DNA from: Bradyrhizobium sp. WD16
Lineage (GTDB): Bacteria > Pseudomonadota > Alphaproteobacteria > Rhizobiales > Xanthobacteraceae
Assembly (NCBI RefSeq): GCF_024181725.1
Contig: NZ_CP028908.1
Coordinates: forward strand, 1,240,001-1,304,000
DNA: 64,000 nucleotides
Direction of reading: 5' to 3'
Shown: one piece after another, positions 28,830 through 37,132 of the stretch
Layout of the letters: every line of letters starts with the position of its first letter
Numbering within the stretch: position 1 is the first letter of the stretch
Position numbers and translations under genes: made by a program
Notes under the pieces: model-generated
Told to the model about the DNA's origin: nothing
The model's input: only the letters and a program-made list of their open reading frames with translations
Databases searched by the model: none

Positions 28830-29720
28830 ATGGGCGACGTCCCCCGGATCGACTGGAGCGACCTGCGTCATTTCCTCGCCCTGGCGCGCGAGGGCACGCT
28901 GAGCGCGGCGGCGCGCCGGCTCGGCGTCGACCACGCCACCGTCGGCCGCCGCATCGCGGCGCTGGAGGCCTGCCTCGAGCTCAAGCTGCTCGACCGCCGC
29001 AGCCGCGCGGTCGCCCTGACCGATGACGGCCTGCGGATCGCGGCGGCGGCCGCGCCGATGGAGGACGCCGGCTTCGCCGTCGAGCGGGCGGTGCAGGCGG
29101 CCAAGCCCGAGATCGGCGGCGAGGTCACGGTCAGTGCCCCGCCCTCGCTCGCCAACCGCCTGATCGCGCCGCGCCTCGCCGAGCTCTTCGAGCGGCATCC
29201 GCGCCTGCGGCTCAAGCTGATCGGCGAGACCCGCAGCGCGTCCCTGAGCCGGCGCGAGGCCGATGTCGCCCTGCGGCTCAGCCGCCCCGCCGAGAGCGGC
29301 CTCGTCGGCCGCAAGCTCGGCGGCTTCGGCTTCAGTCTCTACGGCGCGCCGGCCTACCTGCGCCGGACACCGCCGCAGGCCCACGCCTTCATCGCCTATG
29401 ACAGCACCATGGACGAGGCGCCGCAGCAGCGATGGCTGATGGCGATCGCCGGCGAGCGCGACGTCGTATTGCGCACCAACGACCTAACGAACCAGGCCGC
29501 GGCGGCTCGCGGCGGGCTCGGCCTTGCCGTGCTTCCCCATTTTCTCGGCGACGGCGACCCCCTGCTCGTCCGCTGCGAGGCGCCCCGCCCGCCGGTCCGC
29601 CGCGACATCTGGCTGGTGGTCCATCGCGATCTGCGCCGCGTGCCGGCGATCCGCGCGGTGATGGAATTCCTCGCCGCCTGCGCCGCCGCGGCGGACGCGC
29701 AGAATCCGGTGCGCAGCTGA
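28830..29720 (+). CDS. LysR-family transcriptional regulator
   Basis: 296 aa. N-terminal winged helix (RIDWSDLRHFLALAREGTLSAAARRLGVDHATVGRRIAALE) then a substrate-binding domain (about 90-290). GTGAGG lies 9 bp before the ATG at 28830; further upstream frame is not family-like. Divergent from the quinone oxidoreductase gene, which is the most likely target. polA starts 44 bp downstream. Confidence 0.93.
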   Translation: MGDVPRIDWSDLRHFLALAREGTLSAAARRLGVDHATVGRRIAALEACLELKLLDRRSRAVALTDDGLRIAAAAAPMEDAGFAVERAVQAAKPEIGGEVTVSAPPSLANRLIAPRLAELFERHPRLRLKLIGETRSASLSRREADVALRLSRPAESGLVGRKLGGFGFSLYGAPAYLRRTPPQAHAFIAYDSTMDEAPQQRWLMAIAGERDVVLRTNDLTNQAAAARGGLGLAVLPHFLGDGDPLLVRCEAPRPPVRRDIWLVVHRDLRRVPAIRAVMEFLAACAAAADAQNPVRS

Positions 29721-29764
29721 CCGGACCCGGTGCCAAGCCGGGAAAAAATCCCTACATTGCCGCC

Positions 29765-32700
29765 ATGGCCCAAACCTCCGGTTCCACCACCGCGGCGCCC
29801 GCGGCGCCCGCCGCTCCCGCCGCCGTCACGACGCCTGCCGTCAAGAAGGGCGACCATGTCTTTCTGGTCGACGGTTCGTCCTTCATCTTCCGCGCCTACC
29901 ACGCGCTGCCGCCGCTCAACCGCAAGTCCGACGGCCTGCAGGTCAACGCGGTGCTCGGCTTCTGCAACATGCTCTGGAAGCTGTTGCGCGAGATGCCGCC
30001 GGACAACCGGCCGACCCACCTCGCCATCGTTTTCGACAAGTCCGAGATCACCTTCCGCAACAAGCTCTATCCCGACTACAAGGCGCACCGGCCGCCGGCG
30101 CCGGAGGAACTGGTGCCGCAATTCGCGCTGATCCGCGAGGCGGTGAAGGCGTTCGAGCTGCCCTGCCTCGAGCAGAGCGGCTTCGAGGCCGACGACCTGA
30201 TCGCCACCTATGTGCGGCAAGCCCGCGAGCAGGGCGCCACCGCCACCATCGTGTCGTCGGACAAGGACCTGATGCAGCTCGTCAACGACGGCGTCGTCAT
30301 GTACGACACCATGAAGGATCGCCGTATCGGCATCGCCGAGGTGGTGGAGAAATTCGGCGTTCCGCCGGAGAAGGTGGTGGAAGTCCAGGCGCTGGCGGGC
30401 GATTCCGTCGACAACGTGCCCGGCGTGCCGGGCATCGGGGTGAAGACCGCGGCGCAGCTCATCAACGAATATGGCGATCTCGAAGGCCTGCTCGCCCGCG
30501 CCGGCGAAATCAAGCAGCCGAAACGGCGCGAGGCGCTGCAGGACAACGCCGATAAGGCGCGAATCTCCCGGGCGCTCGTCAAGCTCGACGACCACGTCGC
30601 CGTCGAGGTGCCGCTCGCCGATCTCGCCGTGCACGAGCCCGACGCGCGCCAGCTGATCGCCTTCCTCAAGGCGATGGAATTCACCACCCTGACGCGGCGC
30701 GTCGCCGACCACGCCGAAATCGATCCGTCCGACGTCGCCGCCGACGCGCGGCTGCGCAGCAGCGCCGCGCTGCCGCCGGCGGCGGCGCTCGACGCCGCCC
30801 CGCCGGTCGCGACCGCCGCGCCCGGCAAGCCACAATCCACGGTATCGAAAGCGGCGCTCGCGCCATCGGGCGCGCTGACGCCGCAGGCGCTCGCCGCGGC
30901 ACGGGCCGAGGCGGCGCGGCAGGCGAAGTTCGACCGCAGCAAATATCAGACGATCCGCACCGCGGACGAGCTGCGCCGCTGGATGGCGCGCGCCAAGGAC
31001 CAGGGCCATGTCGCGGTCGATACCGAGACCACCGGCCTCGATCCGATGCAGGCCGAACTGTGCGGCGTGGCGCTGGCGCTGGCGCCGAACGAAGCCGCCT
31101 ATCTGCCGCTGATCCACAAGCAGGGCGGCGAAGGCGCCGGCCTGTTCGCCGGCGGCCTCGCCCCCGACCAGCTCGATACCCGGGAGGCGCTGGCGATCCT
31201 CAGGCCGGTGCTCGAGGACGACGGCGTCCTCAAGATCGGCCAGAACCTGAAATTCGACGCCCTGGTGTTCGCCCAGCACGGCATCGCCCTGCGCGCGATC
31301 GACGACACCATGCTGATGTCCTACGTGCTCGACGCCGGGCGCGGCAGCCACGGCATGGATTCCCTGTCCGAACGCTGGTTCGGCCATCAGCCGATCGCCT
31401 TCAGCGACGTCGCCGGCAGCGGCAAGGCCCGGATCACCTTCGACCAGGTGGCGATCGAGAAGGCGACGGAATATTCCGCCGAGGACGCCGATGTCACGCT
31501 GCGGCTGTGGCAGCTTCTCAAGCCGCGTCTCGTCGCCGAGCGCATGGTGACGATCTACGAGACGCTGGAGCGGCCGATGGTCGGCGTGCTGGCGCGCATG
31601 GAGCAGCGCGGCATCTCGATCGATCGCCAGGAGCTGGCGCGCCTGTCCGGCGAATTCAGCCAGACCGCGGCGCGGCTCGAGGCCGAGATCCGCGACCTCG
31701 CCGGCGAGCCGATCAACCCCGGCAGCCCCAAGCAGCTCGGCGACATCATGTTCGGCAAGATGAACCTGCCGGGCGGCGCCAAGACCAAGACCGGCGCCTG
31801 GTCGACCTCGGCCTCGGTGCTCGACGACCTCGCCGAGCAGGGCTTCGCGTTTCCGCGCAAGATCCTCGACTGGCGCCAGGTCGCCAAACTGAAATCGACC
31901 TATACCGACCTGCTGCCGAGCTTCGTCCATCCGCAGACCCGCCGTATCCACACCTCGTACTCGCTGGCCGCCACCACCACCGGGCGGCTGTCGTCGTCGG
32001 AGCCGAACCTGCAGAACATCCCGGTGCGCACCGAGGACGGCCGCAAGATCCGCCGCGCCTTCGTCGCCACGCCGGGGCACAAGCTGGTGTCGGCCGACTA
32101 CTCCCAGATCGAACTGCGCCTGCTCGCCGAGATCGCCGACATCGCGGTGCTCAAGCAGGCGTTCCAGGACGGCCTCGACATCCACGCCATGACCGCGTCG
32201 GAAATGTTCGGGGTGCCGATCAAGGACATGCCCGCCGAGGTGCGCCGCCGCGCCAAGGCGATCAATTTCGGCATCATCTACGGCATTTCGGCCTTCGGCC
32301 TCGCCAATCAGCTCGGCATCGCCCGCGAGGAGGCCGGCGCCTACATCAAGAAGTATTTCGAGCGCTTCCCCGGCATCCGCGCCTATATGGACGAGACCCG
32401 CGACTTCTGCCGCGCCAACGGCTATGTCACGACCCTGTTCGGCCGCAAGTGCCACTACCCGGACATCAAGGCGTCGAACGCCTCGATGCGCGCCTTCAAC
32501 GAGCGCGCCGCCATCAATGCCCGCCTGCAGGGCACGGCGGCCGACATCATCCGCCGCGCCATGATCCGCATGGAGGGAGCGCTCACTGACGCCAGGCTGT
32601 CGGCGCAGATGCTGCTGCAGGTGCACGACGAACTGATCTTCGAAGTGCCCGACGGCGAGGTCGAGGCGACCCTGCCGGTGGTGCGGCACGTGATGCAGAC

Positions 32701-32782
32701 GGCGCCGTTCCCCGCGGTGAACATCTCGGTGCCGCTGCAGGTCGACGCCCGCGCCGCCAGCAATTGGGACGACGCGCACTGA
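29765..32782 (+). CDS. polA: DNA polymerase I
   Basis: 1005 aa, all three domains present. After an Ala/Pro-rich leader (1-25) the 5'-3' exonuclease starts HVFLVDGSSFIFRAYHALP and includes GFEADDLIATY and SSDKDLMQL. The 3'-5' exonuclease keeps its acidic residues (VAVDTETTGLDP; IGQNLKFDALVF), so proofreading is probably active. Polymerase motif A is SADYSQIELRLLAEI, motif B RRRAKAINFGIIYGISAFGL and motif C LQVHDELIFE. Works in Okazaki-fragment processing and excision repair. Confidence 0.98.
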   Translation: MAQTSGSTTAAPAAPAAPAAVTTPAVKKGDHVFLVDGSSFIFRAYHALPPLNRKSDGLQVNAVLGFCNMLWKLLREMPPDNRPTHLAIVFDKSEITFRNKLYPDYKAHRPPAPEELVPQFALIREAVKAFELPCLEQSGFEADDLIATYVRQAREQGATATIVSSDKDLMQLVNDGVVMYDTMKDRRIGIAEVVEKFGVPPEKVVEVQALAGDSVDNVPGVPGIGVKTAAQLINEYGDLEGLLARAGEIKQPKRREALQDNADKARISRALVKLDDHVAVEVPLADLAVHEPDARQLIAFLKAMEFTTLTRRVADHAEIDPSDVAADARLRSSAALPPAAALDAAPPVATAAPGKPQSTVSKAALAPSGALTPQALAAARAEAARQAKFDRSKYQTIRTADELRRWMARAKDQGHVAVDTETTGLDPMQAELCGVALALAPNEAAYLPLIHKQGGEGAGLFAGGLAPDQLDTREALAILRPVLEDDGVLKIGQNLKFDALVFAQHGIALRAIDDTMLMSYVLDAGRGSHGMDSLSERWFGHQPIAFSDVAGSGKARITFDQVAIEKATEYSAEDADVTLRLWQLLKPRLVAERMVTIYETLERPMVGVLARMEQRGISIDRQELARLSGEFSQTAARLEAEIRDLAGEPINPGSPKQLGDIMFGKMNLPGGAKTKTGAWSTSASVLDDLAEQGFAFPRKILDWRQVAKLKSTYTDLLPSFVHPQTRRIHTSYSLAATTTGRLSSSEPNLQNIPVRTEDGRKIRRAFVATPGHKLVSADYSQIELRLLAEIADIAVLKQAFQDGLDIHAMTASEMFGVPIKDMPAEVRRRAKAINFGIIYGISAFGLANQLGIAREEAGAYIKKYFERFPGIRAYMDETRDFCRANGYVTTLFGRKCHYPDIKASNASMRAFNERAAINARLQGTAADIIRRAMIRMEGALTDARLSAQMLLQVHDELIFEVPDGEVEATLPVVRHVMQTAPFPAVNISVPLQVDARAASNWDDAH

Positions 32783-32857
32783 GATCGCCCCCCGCTCCTT
32801 TCGCCGGGTCGAACCCGGACGCGCCAACTTCAAGGCAACGGGAGAACGGCCCTCCTG

Positions 32858-32934
32858 GTGTGGCGTCTCGCAATTGCCTACCCCCTTCGCGGCAACCCTC
32901 TCGTAGGCAATTGCGAGACATAAGCCACACTAGC
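32858..32934. repeat. Composite hairpin, inverted copy of the one at 2679-2759
   Basis: GTGTGGC plus GTCTCGCAATTGCCTAC (32858-32881) pairs with 32903-32919 and GCCACAC at 32924-32930, with an ATAA bulge now on the right arm. The stem sequence is identical to the first copy about 30 kb away while the loop differs. Confidence 0.85.
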
Positions 32935-33007
32935 TTTTTGATTTTGCTAGTGTCCCTTTGGTTCCAACGTTCGTATGAGCGCCTGCTGCAATGGGATGCG
33001 AACGTTA

Positions 33008-34060
33008 GAGCAGACTCCGATCAAGGTGGATCATATCCGCATGCGGCGAAGTAGTTTGCGCATTGGGCGGGCTTAAAGATGTCGGCGCAGGTTTCGAGGG
33101 CGCGCATCAGGGCGGCGACGGTCCGCTCGGCGATTTTGCGCAAATGCGCTTTCAGCTTGGAAAACGCCTTCTCGATCGGGTTCATGTCGGGGCTATAGGG
33201 CGGGAGGTAGAGCAGCTCGGCGCCCGCGGCCTCGATCAACTCCTTGACCCGCGGCCCCTTGTGGGCGGACAGATTGTCCATGACGACAACGTCGCCTTTC
33301 GTGAGGGTAGGAACGAGGCAGTGTTCCACCCAGTCCTCGAACAGGGCGGCGGTGATCGGACGATCATAGGTCTTCGCCGCCACGAGCCCGCGAAGGCGGA
33401 TGCCGGCGACGAGCGTGACCGTCTTGTAATGGCCGTGCGGCACGCCGACGCGCAGCCGCCGCCCACGCCGGCAACGCCCGCCTTTGCGCGCCAAATTGGT
33501 CGAGGCGCCCGTTTCGTCGATGAAGACGAGCTTCTCGAGATCGAGATCGAGCTGTCGCTCGAACCATTCGAGGCGTTGCTTCAGGACGTCCGGCCGCTGC
33601 TGCTCCGAGGCGTGTGCGGTCTTTTTTTTAAACGTGACGCCATGACGGTCGAAGAAGCGCCACAGCACGGAACTCGAAAAATGCTCGCCGCAATTCCTGA
33701 TCAGACGTTCCTGGATCTCCAGCAGGGTGACGTCCGGCGTGCGCCGGATCAGCCCCATCAGGTAGCCGTGATGGGCTTCGATGCGGCCGGAGCGGCGATC
33801 GCCTCCAGTAGGCTTCGGCGACATTTCTCCCGTCGTCTCGAATTGCTTGACCCAGCGCACGGCGCTCGCAATGCTGACTTCGAAACGCTTCGCCGCCGCA
33901 TTGCGCGACAGCCCGCCCGAGACGACAGCCTCCACCACTCGTTTGCGAAGATCGTCGGAAAGCGCCATTCCAGCCGCCTCCATTCTGCGGCAGGAATCAT
34001 GAATCAGATGTCAGCCGATTCGGGAATCCCGATTCGATTCACATCGCTCGGAGCCTGCTC
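33008..34060 (-). mobile_element. IS630-family insertion sequence, 1053 bp
   Basis: The left end is GAGCAGACTCCGATC and the inverted right end reads GAGCAGGCTCCGAGC, giving imperfect terminal repeats of about 20 bp. TA flanks both ends (33006-33007 and 34061-34062), the target duplication expected of IS630/Tc1 elements. One uninterrupted transposase gene fills the element, so it may be functional. It is inserted in a genomic hairpin repeat. Confidence 0.9.
33021..33968 (-). CDS. IS630-family transposase
   Basis: 315 aa. N-terminal helix-turn-helix (LSRNAAAKRFEVSIASAVRWVKQFE) and a C-terminal DDE domain: Asp in LVFIDETGAS, Asp in VVMDNLSAHKG and Glu in SPDMNPIEKAFSKLK. The ATG at 33968 has GGAGG 8 bases upstream; an in-frame ATG at 33983 is possible. 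A run of eight A on the coding strand (T8 at 33622-33629, in TFKKKTAH) is the sort of site used for frameshifting in related elements, but here the frame is already continuous. Confidence 0.93.
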   Translation of the reverse strand: MALSDDLRKRVVEAVVSGGLSRNAAAKRFEVSIASAVRWVKQFETTGEMSPKPTGGDRRSGRIEAHHGYLMGLIRRTPDVTLLEIQERLIRNCGEHFSSSVLWRFFDRHGVTFKKKTAHASEQQRPDVLKQRLEWFERQLDLDLEKLVFIDETGASTNLARKGGRCRRGRRLRVGVPHGHYKTVTLVAGIRLRGLVAAKTYDRPITAALFEDWVEHCLVPTLTKGDVVVMDNLSAHKGPRVKELIEAAGAELLYLPPYSPDMNPIEKAFSKLKAHLRKIAERTVAALMRALETCADIFKPAQCANYFAACGYDPP

Positions 34061-34150
34061 TAGAACCGGGACACTGGAGTCGCCGCAATCCTGTCTGACC
34101 GGCGCGCTGTCGGCTTTCGCGCCGCAGCTGCCGCGGCCGGGACTCCTGCC

Positions 34151-34183
34151 CTCCCGGTCGGCCGGTGAGCGGCCGCCCGGGAG
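34151..34183 (-). terminator. GC-rich hairpin after the outer-membrane protein gene
   Basis: CTCCCGG (34151-34157) with CGGCCG (34159-34164) pairs with CGGCCG (34170-34175) and CCGGGAG (34177-34183) across one mismatch and a 5-nt loop. It lies 24 bp beyond the stop of the 34207-34869 gene. No T-run follows, so termination is plausible but unproven. Confidence 0.45.
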
Positions 34184-34206
34184 GCGATGCCTCGTTCATC
34201 AAACGA

Positions 34207-34869
34207 TCAGCGCAGCAGGTCGAAATGGTAGTTCACGCCGAGGCGCACGGTGTGAAACCTGGCGGCGTTCCAGTCCGGCAGATCGTCGTGCTTGAAGTCG
34301 ATGTAGAGGTACTCCATCTTTGCCGACCATTTCGGCAAGAAGGCCCATTCGACGCCGCCGCCCGCAGTCCACCCCGTCTTCACCTTGCTGAGCGGCCCGT
34401 CCTTCAGGCCACCCGCCGCCAGGCCGGCGGTTCCGAACAGCAGCAGGCGGGAATCCATGAGCGCGACACCCGCGCGTGCCCGGCCGGTCGTCAGCCAGGG
34501 AACGCTCGCTTCGAGACCGTTCGGCGCATCCTTGTTCTTGAGGTCCGTGGCTTCGAGGTCGTTTTCGATGCCGACGACGAGCATCGGCGACAATTGGTAA
34601 TTGTAGCCGATCTGCAGACCTCCCAGCGCCCCGCGAACCTTGCCGCCGTCCGCACCCGGCAAGTTGCCGAGCGCATCGTTGCCGCTGGTGCCGCCTCCGA
34701 CGTTCAACCCGGCATATGGACCGGTCCACGAAAATACAGCTTGCTGGGGCGTATAGGCGGGCGCGGCATAGCGCGTCGAAAGATCGGCGGCGCAGGTCGC
34801 GCTGGAGGCGAACGTCGCGGCCAGAGCGATGAGGCGTATCGCGCGGCAGGTCGCGGTATTGGCAGACAT
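34207..34869 (-). CDS. Outer-membrane beta-barrel protein (Omp25/31-like)
   Basis: 220 aa. Signal peptide to about residue 27 (IALAATFASSATCA, then ADLSTRY). The mature part starts with the Omp25/porin-like FSWTGPYAGLNVGGG and shows alternating strands, with late motifs KTGWTAGGGVEWAF and WSAKMEYLYIDFKH and the closing strand VRLGVNYHF. This is the small eight-stranded barrel family common in rhizobia. It is transcribed away from the TetR gene 307 bp away, with a palindromic operator-like site in its promoter region. Confidence 0.85.
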   Translation of the reverse strand: MSANTATCRAIRLIALAATFASSATCAADLSTRYAAPAYTPQQAVFSWTGPYAGLNVGGGTSGNDALGNLPGADGGKVRGALGGLQIGYNYQLSPMLVVGIENDLEATDLKNKDAPNGLEASVPWLTTGRARAGVALMDSRLLLFGTAGLAAGGLKDGPLSKVKTGWTAGGGVEWAFLPKWSAKMEYLYIDFKHDDLPDWNAARFHTVRLGVNYHFDLLR

Positions 34870-34928
34870 GGTTTGAATTCCCCACTTGGCGGCTCCGGGT
34901 GAGCCGGATGAACCCGACTAGATTACAG

Positions 34929-34942
34929 ACCAACTAGTCGGT
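34929..34942. promoter_or_regulatory. Operator-like palindrome between OMP and tetR genes
   Basis: ACCAACTAGTCGGT is a near-perfect palindrome centred on ACTAGT; a half-site CCGACTAG recurs at 34914-34921. It lies 60 bp upstream of the outer-membrane protein gene, in the 307-bp divergent gap with a TetR-type regulator. That position suggests an operator for that regulator. The rest of the gap holds an AT-rich stretch at 35099-35115 (TTTTCGATTATATACGC), a probable tetR promoter; nothing else was seen in it. Confidence 0.5.
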
Positions 34943-35176
34943 TTGTGAATAGGCGCGATCGAAATACCGCGACGAATTCGAATGACCGCGACTCGCGCGG
35001 GCCGATTGCCGCGGCGATTTCCGGTCGTCTTCGGGAGGGGATGCACCGGCGCCGGTGTCGATTGAGCGGCCGAGCCGGGGCGAGGCTCTTCACAAGGTGT
35101 TTTCGATTATATACGCCTTGCCAACGCGCCGCGCCTGCCGGACGCGCCGGCGCCGCACGAGAGCAAGAGTAGAGAG

Positions 35177-35779
35177 ATGGACAACGCCACACGATCGGAA
35201 CGCTCGCGCAACGCCGCGCTTCAGGCCGCCCTCGCCATCATCGCTCGCGATGGCCCTGGCCGGCTGACGCTCGATGCCATCGCGCGCGAGAGCGGCATGA
35301 GCAAGGGCGGCCTGATGCACCAGTTCCGGACCAAGAACGCGGTGCTGGAGGCGCTGCTCGACTACCAGACCGAGCAGTTCGAGGCATTCTCGGGCAGCTA
35401 CATGGCGAAGACGACGTCGGCGCAGCCGGAACTCGCCGCCCAGATCGCCACCTTGCACGAGATCACCGCCAAGCCAAATTCGGTCACCTTCGCCATGCTG
35501 GCGGCGCTGGCCGACGATCCGAGCCTGCTCGCCGGCCCCCGCAACCTCGACGCCAAGAAGGTGAAGGCCATCAAGGCCGAAGCCGCCGATCCGCAGCTCG
35601 CGCTGCTGCGCTGGGCGGCGGCGCGCGGGCTCGCAATCACCGCCATGCTCGGCATGTGCCCGCTGAGCGAAAAGGAACGCAGCCAGCTCTTCGAGCGGCT
35701 GCTCGACGATGCGCAATGGACCGGCTTCGCCAAGCCTCGACCTCAGAACGCAGCGTCACGCCGAACGCGTGCGGGCTGA
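35177..35779 (+). CDS. TetR-family transcriptional regulator
   Basis: 200 aa. N-terminal helix-turn-helix: RNAALQAALAIIARDGPGRLTLDAIARESGMSKGGLMHQFRTKNAVLEALL (about 10-60). The C-terminal ligand domain ends with a short basic tail. The ATG at 35177 follows AGAGAG. It is divergent from the outer-membrane barrel gene, its likely target. The next sequence downstream is an Rhs fragment on the opposite strand. Confidence 0.92.
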   Translation: MDNATRSERSRNAALQAALAIIARDGPGRLTLDAIARESGMSKGGLMHQFRTKNAVLEALLDYQTEQFEAFSGSYMAKTTSAQPELAAQIATLHEITAKPNSVTFAMLAALADDPSLLAGPRNLDAKKVKAIKAEAADPQLALLRWAAARGLAITAMLGMCPLSEKERSQLFERLLDDAQWTGFAKPRPQNAASRRTRAG

Positions 35780-35785
35780 CGCTCG

Positions 35786-35946
35786 TTAAGCCGTGCAGGC
35801 GTATTTCTCGGTGACCTCGCCCGAGGCATTGGCCAGCGCGATCACCGATCCCAGCGCATCGTAGCTGTAGCCGGCGATCCGGATACCTGACGACACCGAG
35901 CCGTTGTAGATGCCGGTCAGCCGGTTGAGCTGATCGTCGCTCCTGT
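35786..35946 (-). pseudogene. Rhs/YD-repeat scrap with internal deletion
   Basis: The minus strand reads [28 protein letters not shown], then [21 protein letters not shown] and stop. The first part matches residues just before the C-terminal YD repeats of the full-length Rhs protein (53466-59288), and the second matches a stretch about 180 residues later ([25 protein letters not shown]). The join falls at the shared word DAL, suggesting recombination between short repeats. No toxin domain remains. It marks the far edge of the Rhs array. Confidence 0.85.
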
Positions 35947-36387
35947 CTAGGGAAGTTCGTTGCGTGCAGCCAACTTATTTAGCCTCTGTTGCAGCAACAT
36001 CAGGGATATAAACATTGTCAATGTGAAGAATACGAACAAAAGAGTGTTCGCCGTCTGCGGTGGTAAAGTCATGACGGAGCGCAATCTACTGTTTATAATC
36101 ACCACGATCACGAGCTCAAGAGCAAACAATATCACTGCTAGAGGAATATCAGTGGTGATCATCACCTCACGTGCGGGGAACGCCGGGGGAACGAAAATTA
36201 TCAGTGCCAGCAATGTGAGATGGACGGCGACGCCGACCAGAAGAGCAATCGACAGCGCAGTCGAACCGCCCTGTCGACCTGCAACCGCATCCGCATCACG
36301 CACCGTCAATACAAGCCACACGACGGCAAACAGTCCGCCTGTGACCAAGACAAGCCCATACATAATCCACGCGGAACGCGTCCTCAT
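35947..36387 (-). CDS. Small four-helix membrane protein, Rhs-array associated
   Basis: 146 aa, four predicted membrane segments (GLVLVTGGLFAVVWLVLTV, ALSIALLVGVAVHLTLLALI, IPLAVILFALELVIVVII, LLFVFFTLTMFISLMLL) and a short charged tail. Its ATG overlaps the TGA of the preceding gene (ATGA). I do not recognise the family. Size, topology and location beside an Rhs scrap fit an immunity protein against a membrane- or periplasm-acting toxin, as for 52959-53414; this is inference only. Confidence 0.55.
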   Translation of the reverse strand: MRTRSAWIMYGLVLVTGGLFAVVWLVLTVRDADAVAGRQGGSTALSIALLVGVAVHLTLLALIIFVPPAFPAREVMITTDIPLAVILFALELVIVVIINSRLRSVMTLPPQTANTLLFVFFTLTMFISLMLLQQRLNKLAARNELP

Positions 36388-36704
36388 TCGTCAGGCCCAC
36401 CCAAGGGGGCAATCAGAACGAACTCAGCCAATTGCGCAAGGACGGTCGCGAGATCGACGAGACCTCGTAGATCGTCAAAGTGCGTCTGCCGAACCGTTCC
36501 GTTGATCTCCCCTACGGCAAGTTCAGCCTCACCCGACTCCCAGACCAACAGGTCGGCCTCGCGGCTATTAAGCCGGAGATTCAGGCCGCAGGAAGGATTC
36601 AGCCTTCCGGGCGGTGAACGCCCGAACTGGGTTAATACTCCAACTGCTTCAAACGCTGTATGCAGCGAGCGCCACCATACCTCCATGATATCTAAAACGT
36701 TCAA
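36384..36704 (-). CDS. Possible orphan immunity protein
   Basis: About 106 aa if started at TTG 36704, or 100 aa from ATG 36686 (MEVWWRSLHTAFEAVGV). The TTG overlaps the stop of the small upstream gene (AATTGAAC), typical of toxin-immunity pairs. It is acidic and soluble, with LLVWESGEAELAVGEINGTVRQTHFDDL in the C-terminal half, and resembles small proteins seen beside polymorphic toxins. A longer open frame to 36788 exists but overlaps the upstream gene out of phase. Confidence 0.5.
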   Translation of the reverse strand: MNVLDIMEVWWRSLHTAFEAVGVLTQFGRSPPGRLNPSCGLNLRLNSREADLLVWESGEAELAVGEINGTVRQTHFDDLRGLVDLATVLAQLAEFVLIAPLGGPDE

Positions 36705-36844
36705 TTTTCGGGCCCTCCGATCACACGACAGAACCATGTCTGGGCCATGGATATCAGATGCTCGAAACTTTCCCCAACCGTTTGCCAAGCCGCTTCCACC
36801 ATCGCGGCCGCGTCCCGCTTCGTTCTCATGGTAATCTTATTCAT
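36701..36844 (-). CDS. Short reading frame before the 36704 gene; possible toxin tail
   Basis: 47 codons from ATG 36844 (MNKITMRTKRDAAAMVEAAW) to TGA 36701, overlapping the TTG of the next gene. The frame is open a little further upstream, to a stop near 36885, without a better start. It may be the last part of a toxin domain whose front has been lost, as seen at 39854-40011. The function is unknown. The remaining gap to 37132 (about 290 bp) shows nothing I can support. Confidence 0.35.
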   Translation of the reverse strand: MNKITMRTKRDAAAMVEAAWQTVGESFEHLISMAQTWFCRVIGGPEN

Positions 36845-37132
36845 GGGCGTTGCTTTCCTCGTGGATTCGACACCCCGAGCCTACCGGCTCAAGGCGAGCA
36901 ACGCCGCCCTTTCTATTTCAACAGAGGTCGGGACATTCCCGGTTCGCCAGTGTTGGTCGCGTTTGAACCGGCGCGAAGTCCGTTAGTCTCGATCAACGAA
37001 GCATACTTGCTGAAGGTGTAGTGGAACGCTGCATCGGCCAGAGGCGCGGCTTCTTCTGCGGCAGCGCGTCATTTAAACGGATCACCTCCATGTAGCAGGA
37101 TGACTAAAGGGATGGAATATCTGATGCCGGCC

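Larger units (their letters stand above)
32945..34076. repeat. Composite hairpin interrupted by IS630-type element
   Basis: The left arm (GCTAGTGTCCC at 32945, then GGTTCCAACGTTCGTAT to about 32977) and most of the right arm (ATGCGAACGTTA to 33007) lie before the insertion. The rest of the right arm, GAACCGGGACACTGG, lies after it (34063-34077). Removing the insertion and one TA restores a hairpin of the same type as 23861-23927. Confidence 0.8.

Noticed and set aside
29396-32833. 1145-codon open frame opposite polA
   Set aside because: High GC third positions keep the antisense strand of polA open; the translation is His/Gln/Arg-rich without motifs, while polA on the plus strand has all family motifs.
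33600-33640. Programmed frameshift in the IS630 transposase at the run of eight A
   Set aside because: The frame is continuous through the run and all domains are in one frame, so no frameshift is needed here.
36747-36986. 79-codon plus-strand frame
   Set aside because: Lies opposite the coupled minus-strand small genes, which have overlapping start/stop signals; no support for the plus frame.
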